Positions 34,649-43,457 of a stretch of DNA of 64,000 nucleotides are shown here, piece after piece (positions within the stretch are counted from its first letter, which is position 1; each line of letters starts with the position of its first letter). The notes below the pieces were generated by a model that ran no database searches, was not told the origin of the DNA, and saw nothing but the letters and a program-made list of their open reading frames with translations. A program made the position numbers and the translations under genes. This DNA comes from Mesorhizobium shangrilense (GTDB lineage Bacteria; Pseudomonadota; Alphaproteobacteria; Rhizobiales; Rhizobiaceae), in the NCBI RefSeq assembly GCF_028826155.1, contig NZ_JAQGPN010000004.1, positions 99,933 to 163,932 of the forward strand. The letters run 5' to 3'.

Positions 34649-35974
34649 CTATCGCGTCGGCGTGACCCGCCAGATCCTGTTGCCGACGTCATCAGCCACG
34701 AGGAGCGCCCCATCCCGGGCGATCGCGACGCCGACGGGCCGGCCGAGCGCCTTGTCATCGGGGCTAAGAAAACCGGTGAGGATGTCCTCGGGCGGCCCTG
34801 ATGGTTTGCCGTTGGCGAATGGCACGAAGATCACCTTGTAGCCGCTCCGCGGAGCGCGATTCCAGGAACCGTGCTGGCCCACGAAGGCGCCGTTCTTCAT
34901 CTTGGCGCCGAACAGGTCACCCGTATTGAAGGTCAGGCCGAGCGAAGCAGTGTGCGGGCCGAGCGCATAGTCGGGCTTGATCGCTCGTGCGACCAGATCC
35001 GGTTTCTGCGGTTTGACGCGCACATCCACGTGCTGCCCGTACCAACTGTAGGGCCAGCCGTAGAAGCCGCCGTCCTGGACCGAAGTCATGTAGTCCGGCA
35101 CGAGGTCGGACCCGATCTCGTCGCGCTCGTTAACGACGACCCACAACGCGCCGCTGTCGGGTTGCCACGAGAGCCCGTTGGGGTTGCGGAGGCCGGACGC
35201 GAACAGCCGCATCTGCCGGGTGGCAAGGTCGATCTCGTGGACAGCGGCACGTCCCTTCTCCTCGTCCATGCCGTTTTCGCCGACGTTGGAATTGGATCCG
35301 ACCGTCGCGTAGAGCTTGGTGCCGTCGCGGCTGGCGATCACGTCCTTCGTCCAGTGATGGTTGCGGCCGGCCGGCAGGTCCACGATCTTCTCGGCCGGCG
35401 CGGCGATCTCCGTGGCGCCCCCCTGGTATGGGAAGGCGACGACCGCATCGGCATTGGCGACGTAGAGGGTGCCTCCAAGGAGCGTCATTCCGAAGGGCGA
35501 GTTGAGGCCGGTCAGGAACGCAGTCCTTGTCTCGGCCACGCCGTCGCCGTCCTGGTCGCGCAACAGGGAGATTCGGTTGGCGCTCTCGGTCCGCGCACCC
35601 GCCTGGCTCTGGAAGAGGTTCATGAAATAGCCCCGAAGCGAGAAGCCCTCGTCGGGCTTGGGCGGCGCGTTGCTTTCTGCAACGAGCACGTCGCCGTTCG
35701 GCAGTACGTGCAGCCAGCGCGGATGGTCCAGCCCACCTGCGAATTCGTTGACCGCATAGCCCTGCGCCGCAGTCGGCAACGTCCCTTCGGGCCAGGGCGT
35801 CGCCTTGGCCACGTTGATGTTCGGTATCCATTCCGGCCGCGGCTTTGCGAGTGTGGGGTTCGGACCATAGGTCTGCTCGATCGGTACGGTCGCCTCGTCG
35901 CGAAAAAATGCGCAACCGCCGCCGGCGGCGACGAGGACCGCAACGGCAGGAAGGATGACAAGGTGCTTTTTCAT
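34649..35974 (-). CDS. PQQ-dependent sugar dehydrogenase-like lipoprotein (sorbosone dehydrogenase family)
   Basis: Protein of 441 residues. The N-terminus MKKHLVILPAVAVLVAAGGGC ends in a lipobox (AGGGC), so it is an exported lipoprotein. The propeller shows GGLDHPRWLHVLPNGDVLVAES, LNSPFGMTLLGGTLYVANAD, RNHHWTKDVIASRDGTKLYATVGSNSN and GQHGSWNRAPRSGYK, as in the GSDH/sorbosone dehydrogenase family (PF07995 style). It would oxidise a sugar or alcohol in the periplasm. It stands alone between two operons; no PQQ synthesis gene is in the window. Confidence 0.85.
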   Translation of the reverse strand: MKKHLVILPAVAVLVAAGGGCAFFRDEATVPIEQTYGPNPTLAKPRPEWIPNINVAKATPWPEGTLPTAAQGYAVNEFAGGLDHPRWLHVLPNGDVLVAESNAPPKPDEGFSLRGYFMNLFQSQAGARTESANRISLLRDQDGDGVAETRTAFLTGLNSPFGMTLLGGTLYVANADAVVAFPYQGGATEIAAPAEKIVDLPAGRNHHWTKDVIASRDGTKLYATVGSNSNVGENGMDEEKGRAAVHEIDLATRQMRLFASGLRNPNGLSWQPDSGALWVVVNERDEIGSDLVPDYMTSVQDGGFYGWPYSWYGQHVDVRVKPQKPDLVARAIKPDYALGPHTASLGLTFNTGDLFGAKMKNGAFVGQHGSWNRAPRSGYKVIFVPFANGKPSGPPEDILTGFLSPDDKALGRPVGVAIARDGALLVADDVGNRIWRVTPTR

Positions 35975-36376
35975 GGAGGCCTCGCGCTTTATGTTATCGA
36001 AACGCCCTCAAGGCCCTAGTGTTTCCCGCCCCCGTCGCAAAGTTGAGAAGTAGGCGGATTCGGCGTCGATCTGGTGGTCGGAGAGCGTCTTCGGAGCGCG
36101 TCGATGCCGCCGGGCGGCAGCCACGAGACCATGGAAAAATTCACCCCGCTTGTCCGCATCATCGAGGAACTCCCCGACGGCGGTGTGAGCAGGACAAGCC
36201 CGGTTCGAGCCGCCGCTTGTCGGTCAGGACACAAGAGTTTCGACCCGGCGGCTGGTCATTTTAGTATCGTTGTGACATAAGCCACCCTCATCGCAACGAA
36301 CCTCCTGGTTCCGCGCGGATCAATCTTAGTAGAACAAAGGAGAGCGCCCCGCTCCCGGAGCCGGGCCCAGCATTGT
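35975..36376. other. 402 bp intergenic region before the choline-type importer
   Basis: It must hold the promoters of the divergent lipoprotein and importer genes. A short plus frame (36074-36280) and its minus counterpart carry no recognisable domain. No clear operator was seen. Confidence 0.4.
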
Positions 36377-37609
36377 ATGCATTTTGCGACTGAAAGCGAC
36401 CTTTCGGAGAACCACCGGCCGGTCAAGATCAGGGTCAAGAACGTTTTCAAGGTTTTCGGCGAGCGGCCGGAAAAAGCCCTCGACCTTCTGAAAACCGGCA
36501 AGACCAAATCAGAAATTCACGCCGAGACCGGCTGCACCATCGGCGTCAACGACGCAAGTTTCGATATCCGCGCCGGCGAGATCTTCGTCCTCATGGGGCT
36601 TTCGGGCTCTGGCAAATCCACCATGCTGCGCCTGATCAACCGACTGATCGAGGCGACGTCCGGATCGATCGAGATCGAGGGTCGCGACGTCGCGCGCATG
36701 CCGCGCAGCGAGCTGATCGCGCTTAGGCGCCGCGACATCAGCATGGTTTTCCAGTCATTCGCGCTACTGCCGAACCGCAGCGTCATCGACAATGCCGCGT
36801 TCGGGCTTGAAATCGCCGGCGTCGGCGAGACCGAGCGCAGGCAGCGGGCCCGTACTATACTGAGGGCCGTCGGACTGGACGGTCATGACGATAGCCGGAT
36901 CGACGAGTTGTCCGGCGGCATGAAGCAGCGCGTGGGCCTTGCCCGAGCGCTGGCAGGCGAGCCTAGCGTGCTGCTGATGGACGAGGCCTTTTCTGCGCTC
37001 GACCCGCTTATCCGGACCGAAATGCAGGACGAACTGGTGCGCCTTCAAGCCGAACACAGCCGCACCATCGTGTTCGTCAGCCACGACCTCGACGAGGCGA
37101 TGCGGATCGGCGATCGCATATGCATCATGCAGAACGGCGAGGTCGTTCAGGTGGGCACGCCTGACGAAATCGTGCTCAGGCCCGCCAACGACTACGTCCG
37201 CTCCTTCTTCCGCAACGTCGACGTCTCGCAGGTCTTCCGCGCCGGTGATGTGGCGCGCAAGACCCAGGTGACGATCATCGAGCGCCAGGGCGTCTCAACC
37301 GCAGCGGCGCTGGAACGCATGGAGCATTTCGATCGGGACGTCGCCATCATCCTCGGCCGCGACAAGACCTTTCATGGCATGGTGAGCCGCGATTCGCTGA
37401 TCGAAACCTGCCGCGACGGGGCGGGCGACCGCTATCGCCGCGCATTTCTGCCCAACGTCGAGCCGATACCCGCGTCGGAAAACCTGGCCAACGTCCTCGG
37501 CAAGGTCGCCGCCAGCACCTGGCCGGTCCCGGTCACCGATGACGCCAATCGCTACCTCGGCTCCATCAGCAAGTCCGCGCTGCTCGAAGCACTCGATCGC
37601 ACCGCCTGA
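36377..37609 (+). CDS. Glycine betaine/choline ABC transporter ATP-binding protein, ProV/ChoV-like
   Basis: ATPase of 410 residues with a ProV-type N-terminal extension (VKNVFKVFG, ALDLLKTGKTKSEI) before the nucleotide domain. Walker A is GLSGSGKST at about 72-80, the signature is LSGGMKQRVGLA, Walker B is the ProV-typical VLLMDEAFSALDP, and the switch is FVSHDLDEA. Residues about 285-405 form paired CBS domains, which sense ionic strength or nucleotides in this family. It starts the operon ATPase, permease, binding protein. Confidence 0.93.
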   Translation: MHFATESDLSENHRPVKIRVKNVFKVFGERPEKALDLLKTGKTKSEIHAETGCTIGVNDASFDIRAGEIFVLMGLSGSGKSTMLRLINRLIEATSGSIEIEGRDVARMPRSELIALRRRDISMVFQSFALLPNRSVIDNAAFGLEIAGVGETERRQRARTILRAVGLDGHDDSRIDELSGGMKQRVGLARALAGEPSVLLMDEAFSALDPLIRTEMQDELVRLQAEHSRTIVFVSHDLDEAMRIGDRICIMQNGEVVQVGTPDEIVLRPANDYVRSFFRNVDVSQVFRAGDVARKTQVTIIERQGVSTAAALERMEHFDRDVAIILGRDKTFHGMVSRDSLIETCRDGAGDRYRRAFLPNVEPIPASENLANVLGKVAASTWPVPVTDDANRYLGSISKSALLEALDRTA

Positions 37610-37633
37610 TCCCGGCCGCCGGAGAAAAATTCC

Positions 37634-38524
37634 ATGACATTCGATATCGGTGACGGCGTCGACAGCGCCGTCAACTACATCCTTGACAATTTCGCCCCGC
37701 TTCTCGACCTCATCGCGGCCGCGATCGGCGCTGTGACGAACAGCATACAGGCCGCGCTCCTGGCAACGCCCATGGCCCTTGGTCTTGCCATCCTCGTGCT
37801 GCTCTCGCTCTGGCGCGTCGGCTTAGGATTTGCGGCGTTCACCGCAGCTTCGCTTCTGCTCGTCGACCACATGGGCCTGTGGTCCGCAATGATGGAGACG
37901 CTGTCGCTGGTTGTCGCCTCGACGTTGGTCGCCATGATCATGGGTCTGCCGCTCGGCATCGCCATGGCGCGCAGCGACCGGGTTGCGTCCGTCGTCCGCC
38001 CAGCGCTCGACCTCATGCAGACCATGCCGGCCTTCGTCTACCTGATCCCGGCGGCCATGTTCTTTGGGCTCGGCGCCGTTCCCGGCACCATCGCGACCGT
38101 CATCTTCTCGATGCCGCCCGTCGTGCGCCTCACCAACCTCGGCATCCGCCAAGTGCATGCGGAACTTGTTGAGGCCGGCAATGCCTTCGGCTGCACAGGC
38201 CCGCAGCTGCTCTTCAAGGTGCAGCTTCCCAACGCCATGCCCTCCATCATGGCCGGCATCAACCAGACGATCATGCTGTCGCTGTCGATGGTGGTGATCG
38301 CCTCGATGATCGGCGCGGGCGGCATCGGCAACACGGTGCTGACCGGCATCCAGCGTCTCGACGTCGGCACCGGCTTCGAGGGCGGCATCGCCGTCGTCAT
38401 TCTCGCGGTGATCCTGGACCGGATCACCCAAAGCCTCGGAAAGGAACGCGCCAGCTTCTGGCGCACCTTCTTCCGACCCCAGGCGCAGGCTTCGGCAGTC
38501 TCTCCAGCCACGGCCATGCGCTGA
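37634..38524 (+). CDS. Glycine betaine/choline ABC transporter permease, ProW/ChoW-like
   Basis: Permease of 296 residues, 24 bp after the ATPase gene. Several transmembrane segments are clear, and the conserved stretch DLMQTMPAFVYLIPAAMFFGLGAVPG is the ProW/OpuAB hallmark. The EAA-like loop is ELVEAGNAFGCTGPQLLFKVQLPNAMP. It forms the channel of a quaternary-ammonium importer. Confidence 0.92.
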   Translation: MTFDIGDGVDSAVNYILDNFAPLLDLIAAAIGAVTNSIQAALLATPMALGLAILVLLSLWRVGLGFAAFTAASLLLVDHMGLWSAMMETLSLVVASTLVAMIMGLPLGIAMARSDRVASVVRPALDLMQTMPAFVYLIPAAMFFGLGAVPGTIATVIFSMPPVVRLTNLGIRQVHAELVEAGNAFGCTGPQLLFKVQLPNAMPSIMAGINQTIMLSLSMVVIASMIGAGGIGNTVLTGIQRLDVGTGFEGGIAVVILAVILDRITQSLGKERASFWRTFFRPQAQASAVSPATAMR

Positions 38525-38577
38525 AAACGGGCGGCGTCCGCGTTGCCCGATGCGAACCTTCCAAAAAAGGAGCAAAG

Positions 38578-39453
38578 ATGTTCAAGACACTCGCCACTTT
38601 CGGCATCGCGGCCGGAATGATCATGGGGGCGGCCGGCGCGACACTGGCCCAGGACAAGTCGCCGGTGAAGATCGGCTGGGGCGCCTGGTCTGACGCCGAG
38701 TTCGTGACCAAGCTTGCCGCGAAGGTCATCAAGGACAAGCTCGGCCACGAGGTGGAACTTGTCCAGACCGACATAGCGCCTCTCTACCAGGGCGTGAGCC
38801 GCGGCGACCTCGACTTCATGATGATGGCCTGGCTGCCCGAGACCCACGCGGACTATTTCGCCAAGGTGAAGGACAAGGTGACGACGCTCGGCACCGTTTA
38901 TGACGGCGCGAAGCTCGGCTGGGTGGTCCCGACCTACGTGCCGGAAGACGCCATTGCCTCCATCGAAGACCTGAAGAAGGAGGACGTAAAGGACAAGCTC
39001 AAGGGCCGCGTCGAAGGCATCGATCCGGGCGCCGGCCTCACCCGCCTTTCGGAACAGGCCGTCAAGGACTACGAACTGGACAGCTACACGCTGCAGATCT
39101 CCAGCGAGGCCGGCATGTTGACGACGATCGATCGGGCGATCCGCAAGGAGGAATGGTTCGTCGCCACCGCCTGGAGCCCGCACTGGATGTTCGGCAAGTA
39201 CAAGCTGCGCTACATCGACGACCCGAAGGGCTCGCTCGGCAAGGCCGAGCATGTCGACGTGATCGCCCGCAAGGATTTCGACAAGGAGAACCCCGACGTC
39301 GCGGCCTTCCTCTCGCGCATGAAGCTGCCCATTGCTGACCTCGAGGCCGCGATGTTCGAAGCGCAGGAGACCTCCTACGAGAAGGCCGTCGACAACTACA
39401 TCGCGGGCCATCCCGACCAGATCAAGGCCTGGCTTGGCGGTAACGAAGGCTGA
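38578..39453 (+). CDS. Glycine betaine/choline-type substrate-binding protein, ProX/OpuAC-like
   Basis: Secreted protein of 291 residues: signal peptide MFKTLATFGIAAGMIMGAAGATLAQ, then VKIGWGAWSDAEFVTKL. Trp residues in MMMAWLPETHADY and FVATAWSPHWMF match the aromatic-box positions that hold the trimethylammonium group in this family. Likely ligands are glycine betaine, choline, carnitine or proline betaine. It is the last gene of the operon. Confidence 0.9.
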   Translation: MFKTLATFGIAAGMIMGAAGATLAQDKSPVKIGWGAWSDAEFVTKLAAKVIKDKLGHEVELVQTDIAPLYQGVSRGDLDFMMMAWLPETHADYFAKVKDKVTTLGTVYDGAKLGWVVPTYVPEDAIASIEDLKKEDVKDKLKGRVEGIDPGAGLTRLSEQAVKDYELDSYTLQISSEAGMLTTIDRAIRKEEWFVATAWSPHWMFGKYKLRYIDDPKGSLGKAEHVDVIARKDFDKENPDVAAFLSRMKLPIADLEAAMFEAQETSYEKAVDNYIAGHPDQIKAWLGGNEG

Positions 39454-39726
39454 CACGGCACCTCTGGTCAGGGCAAAGATGTCCTCGTGGGTCACCCTCG
39501 CGAGGACGCGAGAGCATGTCACGACCTGGCCGCCATCCCCCGGCTCCAGAACCGGAGCTTGCGGCAGGCTTCGAGGGATTCGGTCGCTGGTCAAGTCGCC
39601 AACGCGCTCGATCACTCCGAACGCGCGCGGCAGGCCTCCGTCGTGGCGGCCTGCCGTTCTACGATTTTAACGATTGAGAATTCATCTGGGCAGCGATCTC
39701 CGCTGCCCCGATGAAAAGCGGCTACG

Positions 39727-41001
39727 TCAGTTCACAAGACGTTCGATGCGCGCCTGCATCGCGCCTGCCGCGTCCTCGGCCGACTTGAGGCCCAGCACCG
39801 CAGCCTGGGATTCCTCACGGAAGATCGCCGCCGCCTCAATCGAACGATCGAATGAGGACGGGATAACCTGCGCGATCTTCAGCGCCTCGGATTCGGCCTG
39901 GGTGTAGGGCAGCTTCTCCTGCAGCCGGGCATCGGAATAGGCTGTCGGATCCACCGGTCCGTTGGCATTGAGCGCAATGCGGATCGTCGCCTCCTTCCCG
40001 GAAAGCGCCCGCATCAGCGAATAGGCAAGGTCCTTGTTCTTCGCGTTGCGCGGAATCGCCATCGACCAGATTTCCGTTATCGCCGTGCCTTCGGGATTGA
40101 CCGCCGACGGCGTTACCACGACGTCGATCTGGCCGGGAAACTTGGAGCTTTCCGGATTGTTGTAGACAGCATAGCGCGCGAAGGGATCGATCGCCATTGC
40201 GGCCTGGCCGTTCTGCACGGCGGTGATGACGTCATCGATGGTCATGGTCGCATAATTCTGCGCGAGCACGCCTTCCTTGTAGAGTTCCGCCATCGTGGAC
40301 AAACCCTTGATCATCTCGGGGCTGTTGGCCACGACCTTGCCCTCGTCGTCGAACAGTCGCGCGCCGAAAGCCGAGAGCAGCGTCAGCACGGCGACGTGCT
40401 CGTCGCCCGAATTCATGACCAGGCCTGCGACCCGCGTGCCGTCGGAGCGCGTGTAGCTCATCTTGCGGGCGTATTCGATCAGCTCGTCCAGCGTCTGGGG
40501 GGCGCGGTTCAGGCCCTGCTCCGCGAAAAGGGCCTTGTTCCAGTGCAGTCCGGTGGTGGCGTGGCGGAACGGGATCGCCGTCAGCTTTCCCTCATGCGTC
40601 AGCGCCTTCTTCAACGGCTCAGGAATCGAATCCAGGATTTCGATCGGCTCGGCGGCGATGCGATCGTCCAGCGGCTCGAGCAGCGCTGCGATGCGCGGCG
40701 TATGAAACTTGTTGATGACAAAGGCGAGATCGACGGAACTTTCGCCCAGCGACAGTTCGCGACCAAGGCGGTCGTGAATGGGATCGATATTGCCGGTAAC
40801 CCAGTTCAGGGTTGCGTTGTTGGCGGTCGCCCACTCGCCGGCGACGTCGCCTCCCGTGGTGCCGGCCACAAGACCGCGGGCCACGTTCTCGTGCACCTTG
40901 TGCGACAGGACCGTTACCGTCGTCTGCGCGCCTGCTGGCAAAGAGCCGCCAAGACATAGCGCCACCCCTGCGGCAAGCACACTCTGCTTTACGAATTTCA
41001 T
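39727..41001 (-). CDS. ABC transporter substrate-binding protein, family 1 (GntR cluster)
   Basis: Secreted protein of 424 residues: signal peptide MKFVKQSVLAAGVALCLGGSLPAGAQ. Mature features are TTVTVLSHKVHENVARG, DLAFVINKFHTPRIA and FRHATTGLHWNKALF, as in sugar-type family-1 proteins. It is transcribed away from the GntR gene and is separated from its permease genes (44.9-46.6 kb), which lack a binding protein of their own. Two operator words lie just before its start, so it is probably co-regulated with them. Confidence 0.88.
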   Translation of the reverse strand: MKFVKQSVLAAGVALCLGGSLPAGAQTTVTVLSHKVHENVARGLVAGTTGGDVAGEWATANNATLNWVTGNIDPIHDRLGRELSLGESSVDLAFVINKFHTPRIAALLEPLDDRIAAEPIEILDSIPEPLKKALTHEGKLTAIPFRHATTGLHWNKALFAEQGLNRAPQTLDELIEYARKMSYTRSDGTRVAGLVMNSGDEHVAVLTLLSAFGARLFDDEGKVVANSPEMIKGLSTMAELYKEGVLAQNYATMTIDDVITAVQNGQAAMAIDPFARYAVYNNPESSKFPGQIDVVVTPSAVNPEGTAITEIWSMAIPRNAKNKDLAYSLMRALSGKEATIRIALNANGPVDPTAYSDARLQEKLPYTQAESEALKIAQVIPSSFDRSIEAAAIFREESQAAVLGLKSAEDAAGAMQARIERLVN

Positions 41002-41038
41002 GTTCTTCCTCCCTGGAAAACGGAACTACGAAAAAAAA

Positions 41039-41062
41039 TTGGATCCATTCGATTGGATCCAA
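41039..41062. promoter_or_regulatory. Candidate GntR operators 1 and 2
   Basis: TTGGATCCAT at 41039-41048 and the perfect palindrome TTGGATCCAA at 41053-41062 lie 14 bp apart, just upstream of the divergent binding-protein gene. The same word recurs at 41196 and 43407. Confidence 0.7.
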
Positions 41063-41195
41063 ACAGGAAACCGATCCGGGGTCAACTCCGAGCGTGAGAT
41101 CGACCTCCGCCGGGACAACGGAGAGGCCCCGCCTCCGGGGATCCATCGAGCACTAGCCCTGTTCTGGACAAAGTCGGCGTCCGCGCTTAGGATTT

Positions 41196-41205
41196 TTGGA
41201 TCCAT
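41196..41205. promoter_or_regulatory. Candidate GntR operator 3
   Basis: TTGGATCCAT followed by GAT, 45 bp before the GTG start of the GntR gene. This suggests autoregulation. Confidence 0.65.
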
Positions 41206-41250
41206 GATCGCGGATGACCGGCGTCCGCAGCGAAACCCGGAGATATCTGC

Positions 41251-41928
41251 GTGGCACGCACTGTTCGGTTCAAGAGTACGGCGGACTACGCCACTTCCGA
41301 GATCCAGCGGATGATCCTGGCCGGCGAGTTGCCCGCCGGGGAGCGGCTCGATCAAGTTCGGCTTTCCGAGCAGCTCGATGTCAGCCGCCATCCCGTCAGG
41401 CAGGCGATCGAGCGCCTGGCCGAGCGTGGTTTCGTCCTGTTGAGTCCTCATCGCAGCGCAGTGGTCACCGGGCACTCGGTCAGCGATCTCGTCGAACTCT
41501 ATTCGCTGCGCGAAAGTCTCGAGGAAATGGCGTTGCGAGCGAGTTGGCCTCGCCTTTCGACCGAAGGCATCGAGGAGTTGGAGGCAATCCACCAACGGCT
41601 GGTCGCCCAGGATTCGGAAACCGACATCGAAGGCTACATGCAGGAGAACCGTGCATTCCATCTCGCTTTCTATCGGGATTGCGGCAACCAGCATCTGCTG
41701 CGCACCATCACCACCCTGTTCGACCTATCCGAACGCTACCAGCGTACGGCACTGAACTCGGCGCGACGGCAGACGCGGTCGCGCGACGAGCATGGCGCGA
41801 TGATGGACGCGTTGCGCGCGGGCGACCTCGAGCTTCTGAGCCAGCGGCTCAAGGCGCACAACCGGGGCACGCAGGAGCAGGTTTGCGCGATGCTGACGTC
41901 GCCGGAAACGGCGGACGCCGAAGCCTGA
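41251..41928 (+). CDS. GntR-family regulator, FCD (FadR) type
   Basis: Protein of 225 residues from a GTG at 41251. The winged HTH is in residues about 8-75: SEIQRMILAGELPAGERLDQVRLSEQLDVSRHPVRQAIERLAERGFV. An all-helical FCD ligand domain follows (ELYSLRESLEEMALR, ENRAFHLAFYRDCGN with metal His). Four TTGGATCCA(T/A) sites flank this gene and the neighbouring transcription units. It is the likely repressor of the whole 39.7-49.4 kb cluster. Confidence 0.9.
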   Translation: MARTVRFKSTADYATSEIQRMILAGELPAGERLDQVRLSEQLDVSRHPVRQAIERLAERGFVLLSPHRSAVVTGHSVSDLVELYSLRESLEEMALRASWPRLSTEGIEELEAIHQRLVAQDSETDIEGYMQENRAFHLAFYRDCGNQHLLRTITTLFDLSERYQRTALNSARRQTRSRDEHGAMMDALRAGDLELLSQRLKAHNRGTQEQVCAMLTSPETADAEA

Positions 41929-41969
41929 TCTCATTGCGGGATGAAGACATCGGCCGCGGCCAGCGTCCA

Positions 41970-43361
41970 TCACCTGGTTCCTTCGAGGATCGCGCCTTGA
42001 TCCTTCAGGGTCTGGCGCAGCCGGGCCACAGAAATGTCGCGCAGCCTGGCGTGGTTGCTTTGGGTGACCGCCATCGCGGTCAGGCTGCCCGCCGCCTGGC
42101 CCATCGCCAGGCAGCTGCCCATGACCCGCGCCGACCCCTGCGCCTCGCGACTCGCCGACAGGCAGCGCCCCGCAATGACCACGTTCTCCAGACCTTGCGG
42201 CAGCAGGCTGGCAAGCGGAATGTCGTATGAACCGCCGTCGGCGACCGGGATGCGGATCTGTCCGGTCCCGTCCTGATGGATGTCGACGTGATGGCAACCC
42301 TTGGCCACACCGTCCCCACGCTTCCTTGCCTCCAGGACGTCCTCTTCCGTCAGGATGTAGTCGCCGACGACGCGCCGGGTTTCGCGGATCCCGATCCGCG
42401 GCGACATGCCGGATATGCTGGCTGCACCGAAGCCGGGCACGGACTTGCGCAGGAATTCGGCGCACTGGAACACCTGTGCGGTCAGGACGCGCAACGCCGT
42501 CGCCATGTTGTCGGGCCGGGTCGGCTCGTCGAGGGTTATGCGCGTCGCGTTGATGCAGACCTCGCGACGGGTGTCGGAGGTGGGCTGGATCATGATCAGC
42601 GCGGTCGCAAACATCTCGCCGCGCTCGATCGCGCCGCCGAGCAGCGGCCCATCGCCCTTGAAGAAGACGCAGGGCTGGCCCTGCCGGTAGATTTCCTCGG
42701 TGATCTCGCGATCTGTCCGCCCGCCACGGATCGCTTGGCTTTCGCCCACGGCGACGCACTCGGGGTGCTCGCGCACGAAGCCGAGAAGCCCGGCGGTGTC
42801 GACATTGGCCATGCGGAACATCATCGACATCGGTTGGGGCTTCTCGTCCCGGCCCACGCTCAGCATCTCGGCGCCGGCCATGGCGCAGAGGTCGCCGTCG
42901 CCCGAAGCGTCGACAAAGGCGCGCGCCGTCAGCAGCTGCCGGCCGCCCTTGTTGCGCACCACCAAGCCCGAAATCCTGCCGCCGTCCTGAACCGTTTCCT
43001 CGGCGAAGGTCTGGAGATAGACGGTGACCCCGGCCCCGAACACCAGTTGCGGGATCGCGATCTTCATGATCTCCGGATCGTAGGCGACGTACTGGATCAG
43101 CCGCCAGTCATTCAGCTTGGCGACGAAGCCGCCCATGTCTCGGCAAAGCTGGAGAAGGTCGGTCAGGACGCCGCCCACCGTGTCCTCGCCGCGTCCGTTG
43201 ATCGCGCCATCGACGGTCATGCCCGTCAACAGCTCTCCACCCAGCATCGGACCGGCTTCCACCAGGGCCGTGCGCGCGCCGTTCCGGGCCGCAGCGACCG
43301 CCGCCGCAATGCCGGCGCTGCCGCCCCCCAGAACGATCACGTCGTAATCCTGACACTTCAC
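41970..43361 (-). CDS. FAD-dependent oxidoreductase
   Basis: Protein of 463 residues from a GTG at 43361 with a TAGGGAGA ribosome site. An ATG at 43430 is in frame, but using it would put operator 4 inside the gene. The N-terminus DYDVIVLGGGSAGIAAAVAAARNG is the FAD Rossmann motif, and RAFVDASGDGDLCAMAGAE is the typical second FAD segment. The family (FAD_oxidored, PF12831 style) includes enzymes with unknown small substrates. It is divergent from the aldehyde dehydrogenase gene and shares operator 4 with it. Confidence 0.85.
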   Translation of the reverse strand: MKCQDYDVIVLGGGSAGIAAAVAAARNGARTALVEAGPMLGGELLTGMTVDGAINGRGEDTVGGVLTDLLQLCRDMGGFVAKLNDWRLIQYVAYDPEIMKIAIPQLVFGAGVTVYLQTFAEETVQDGGRISGLVVRNKGGRQLLTARAFVDASGDGDLCAMAGAEMLSVGRDEKPQPMSMMFRMANVDTAGLLGFVREHPECVAVGESQAIRGGRTDREITEEIYRQGQPCVFFKGDGPLLGGAIERGEMFATALIMIQPTSDTRREVCINATRITLDEPTRPDNMATALRVLTAQVFQCAEFLRKSVPGFGAASISGMSPRIGIRETRRVVGDYILTEEDVLEARKRGDGVAKGCHHVDIHQDGTGQIRIPVADGGSYDIPLASLLPQGLENVVIAGRCLSASREAQGSARVMGSCLAMGQAAGSLTAMAVTQSNHARLRDISVARLRQTLKDQGAILEGTR

Positions 43362-43406
43362 GATCAATCTCCCTAACTCGTGTTCTCGAAAGTCGTTATT
43401 GCAATA

Positions 43407-43416
43407 TTGGATCCAT
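43407..43416. promoter_or_regulatory. Candidate GntR operator 4
   Basis: TTGGATCCAT followed by GATG lies between the FAD oxidoreductase and aldehyde dehydrogenase genes. It is framed by ATTGCA and TGCAAT, giving a larger imperfect inverted repeat at about 43399-43423. Confidence 0.7.
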
Positions 43417-43457
43417 GATGCAATATGCACTTCGAGATATGAGAGGAGAGGAACCGG

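Noticed and set aside
36074..36280. Short plus-strand open frame before the choline-type importer
   Set aside because: No ribosome site, no domain, and an equally plausible frame on the other strand.
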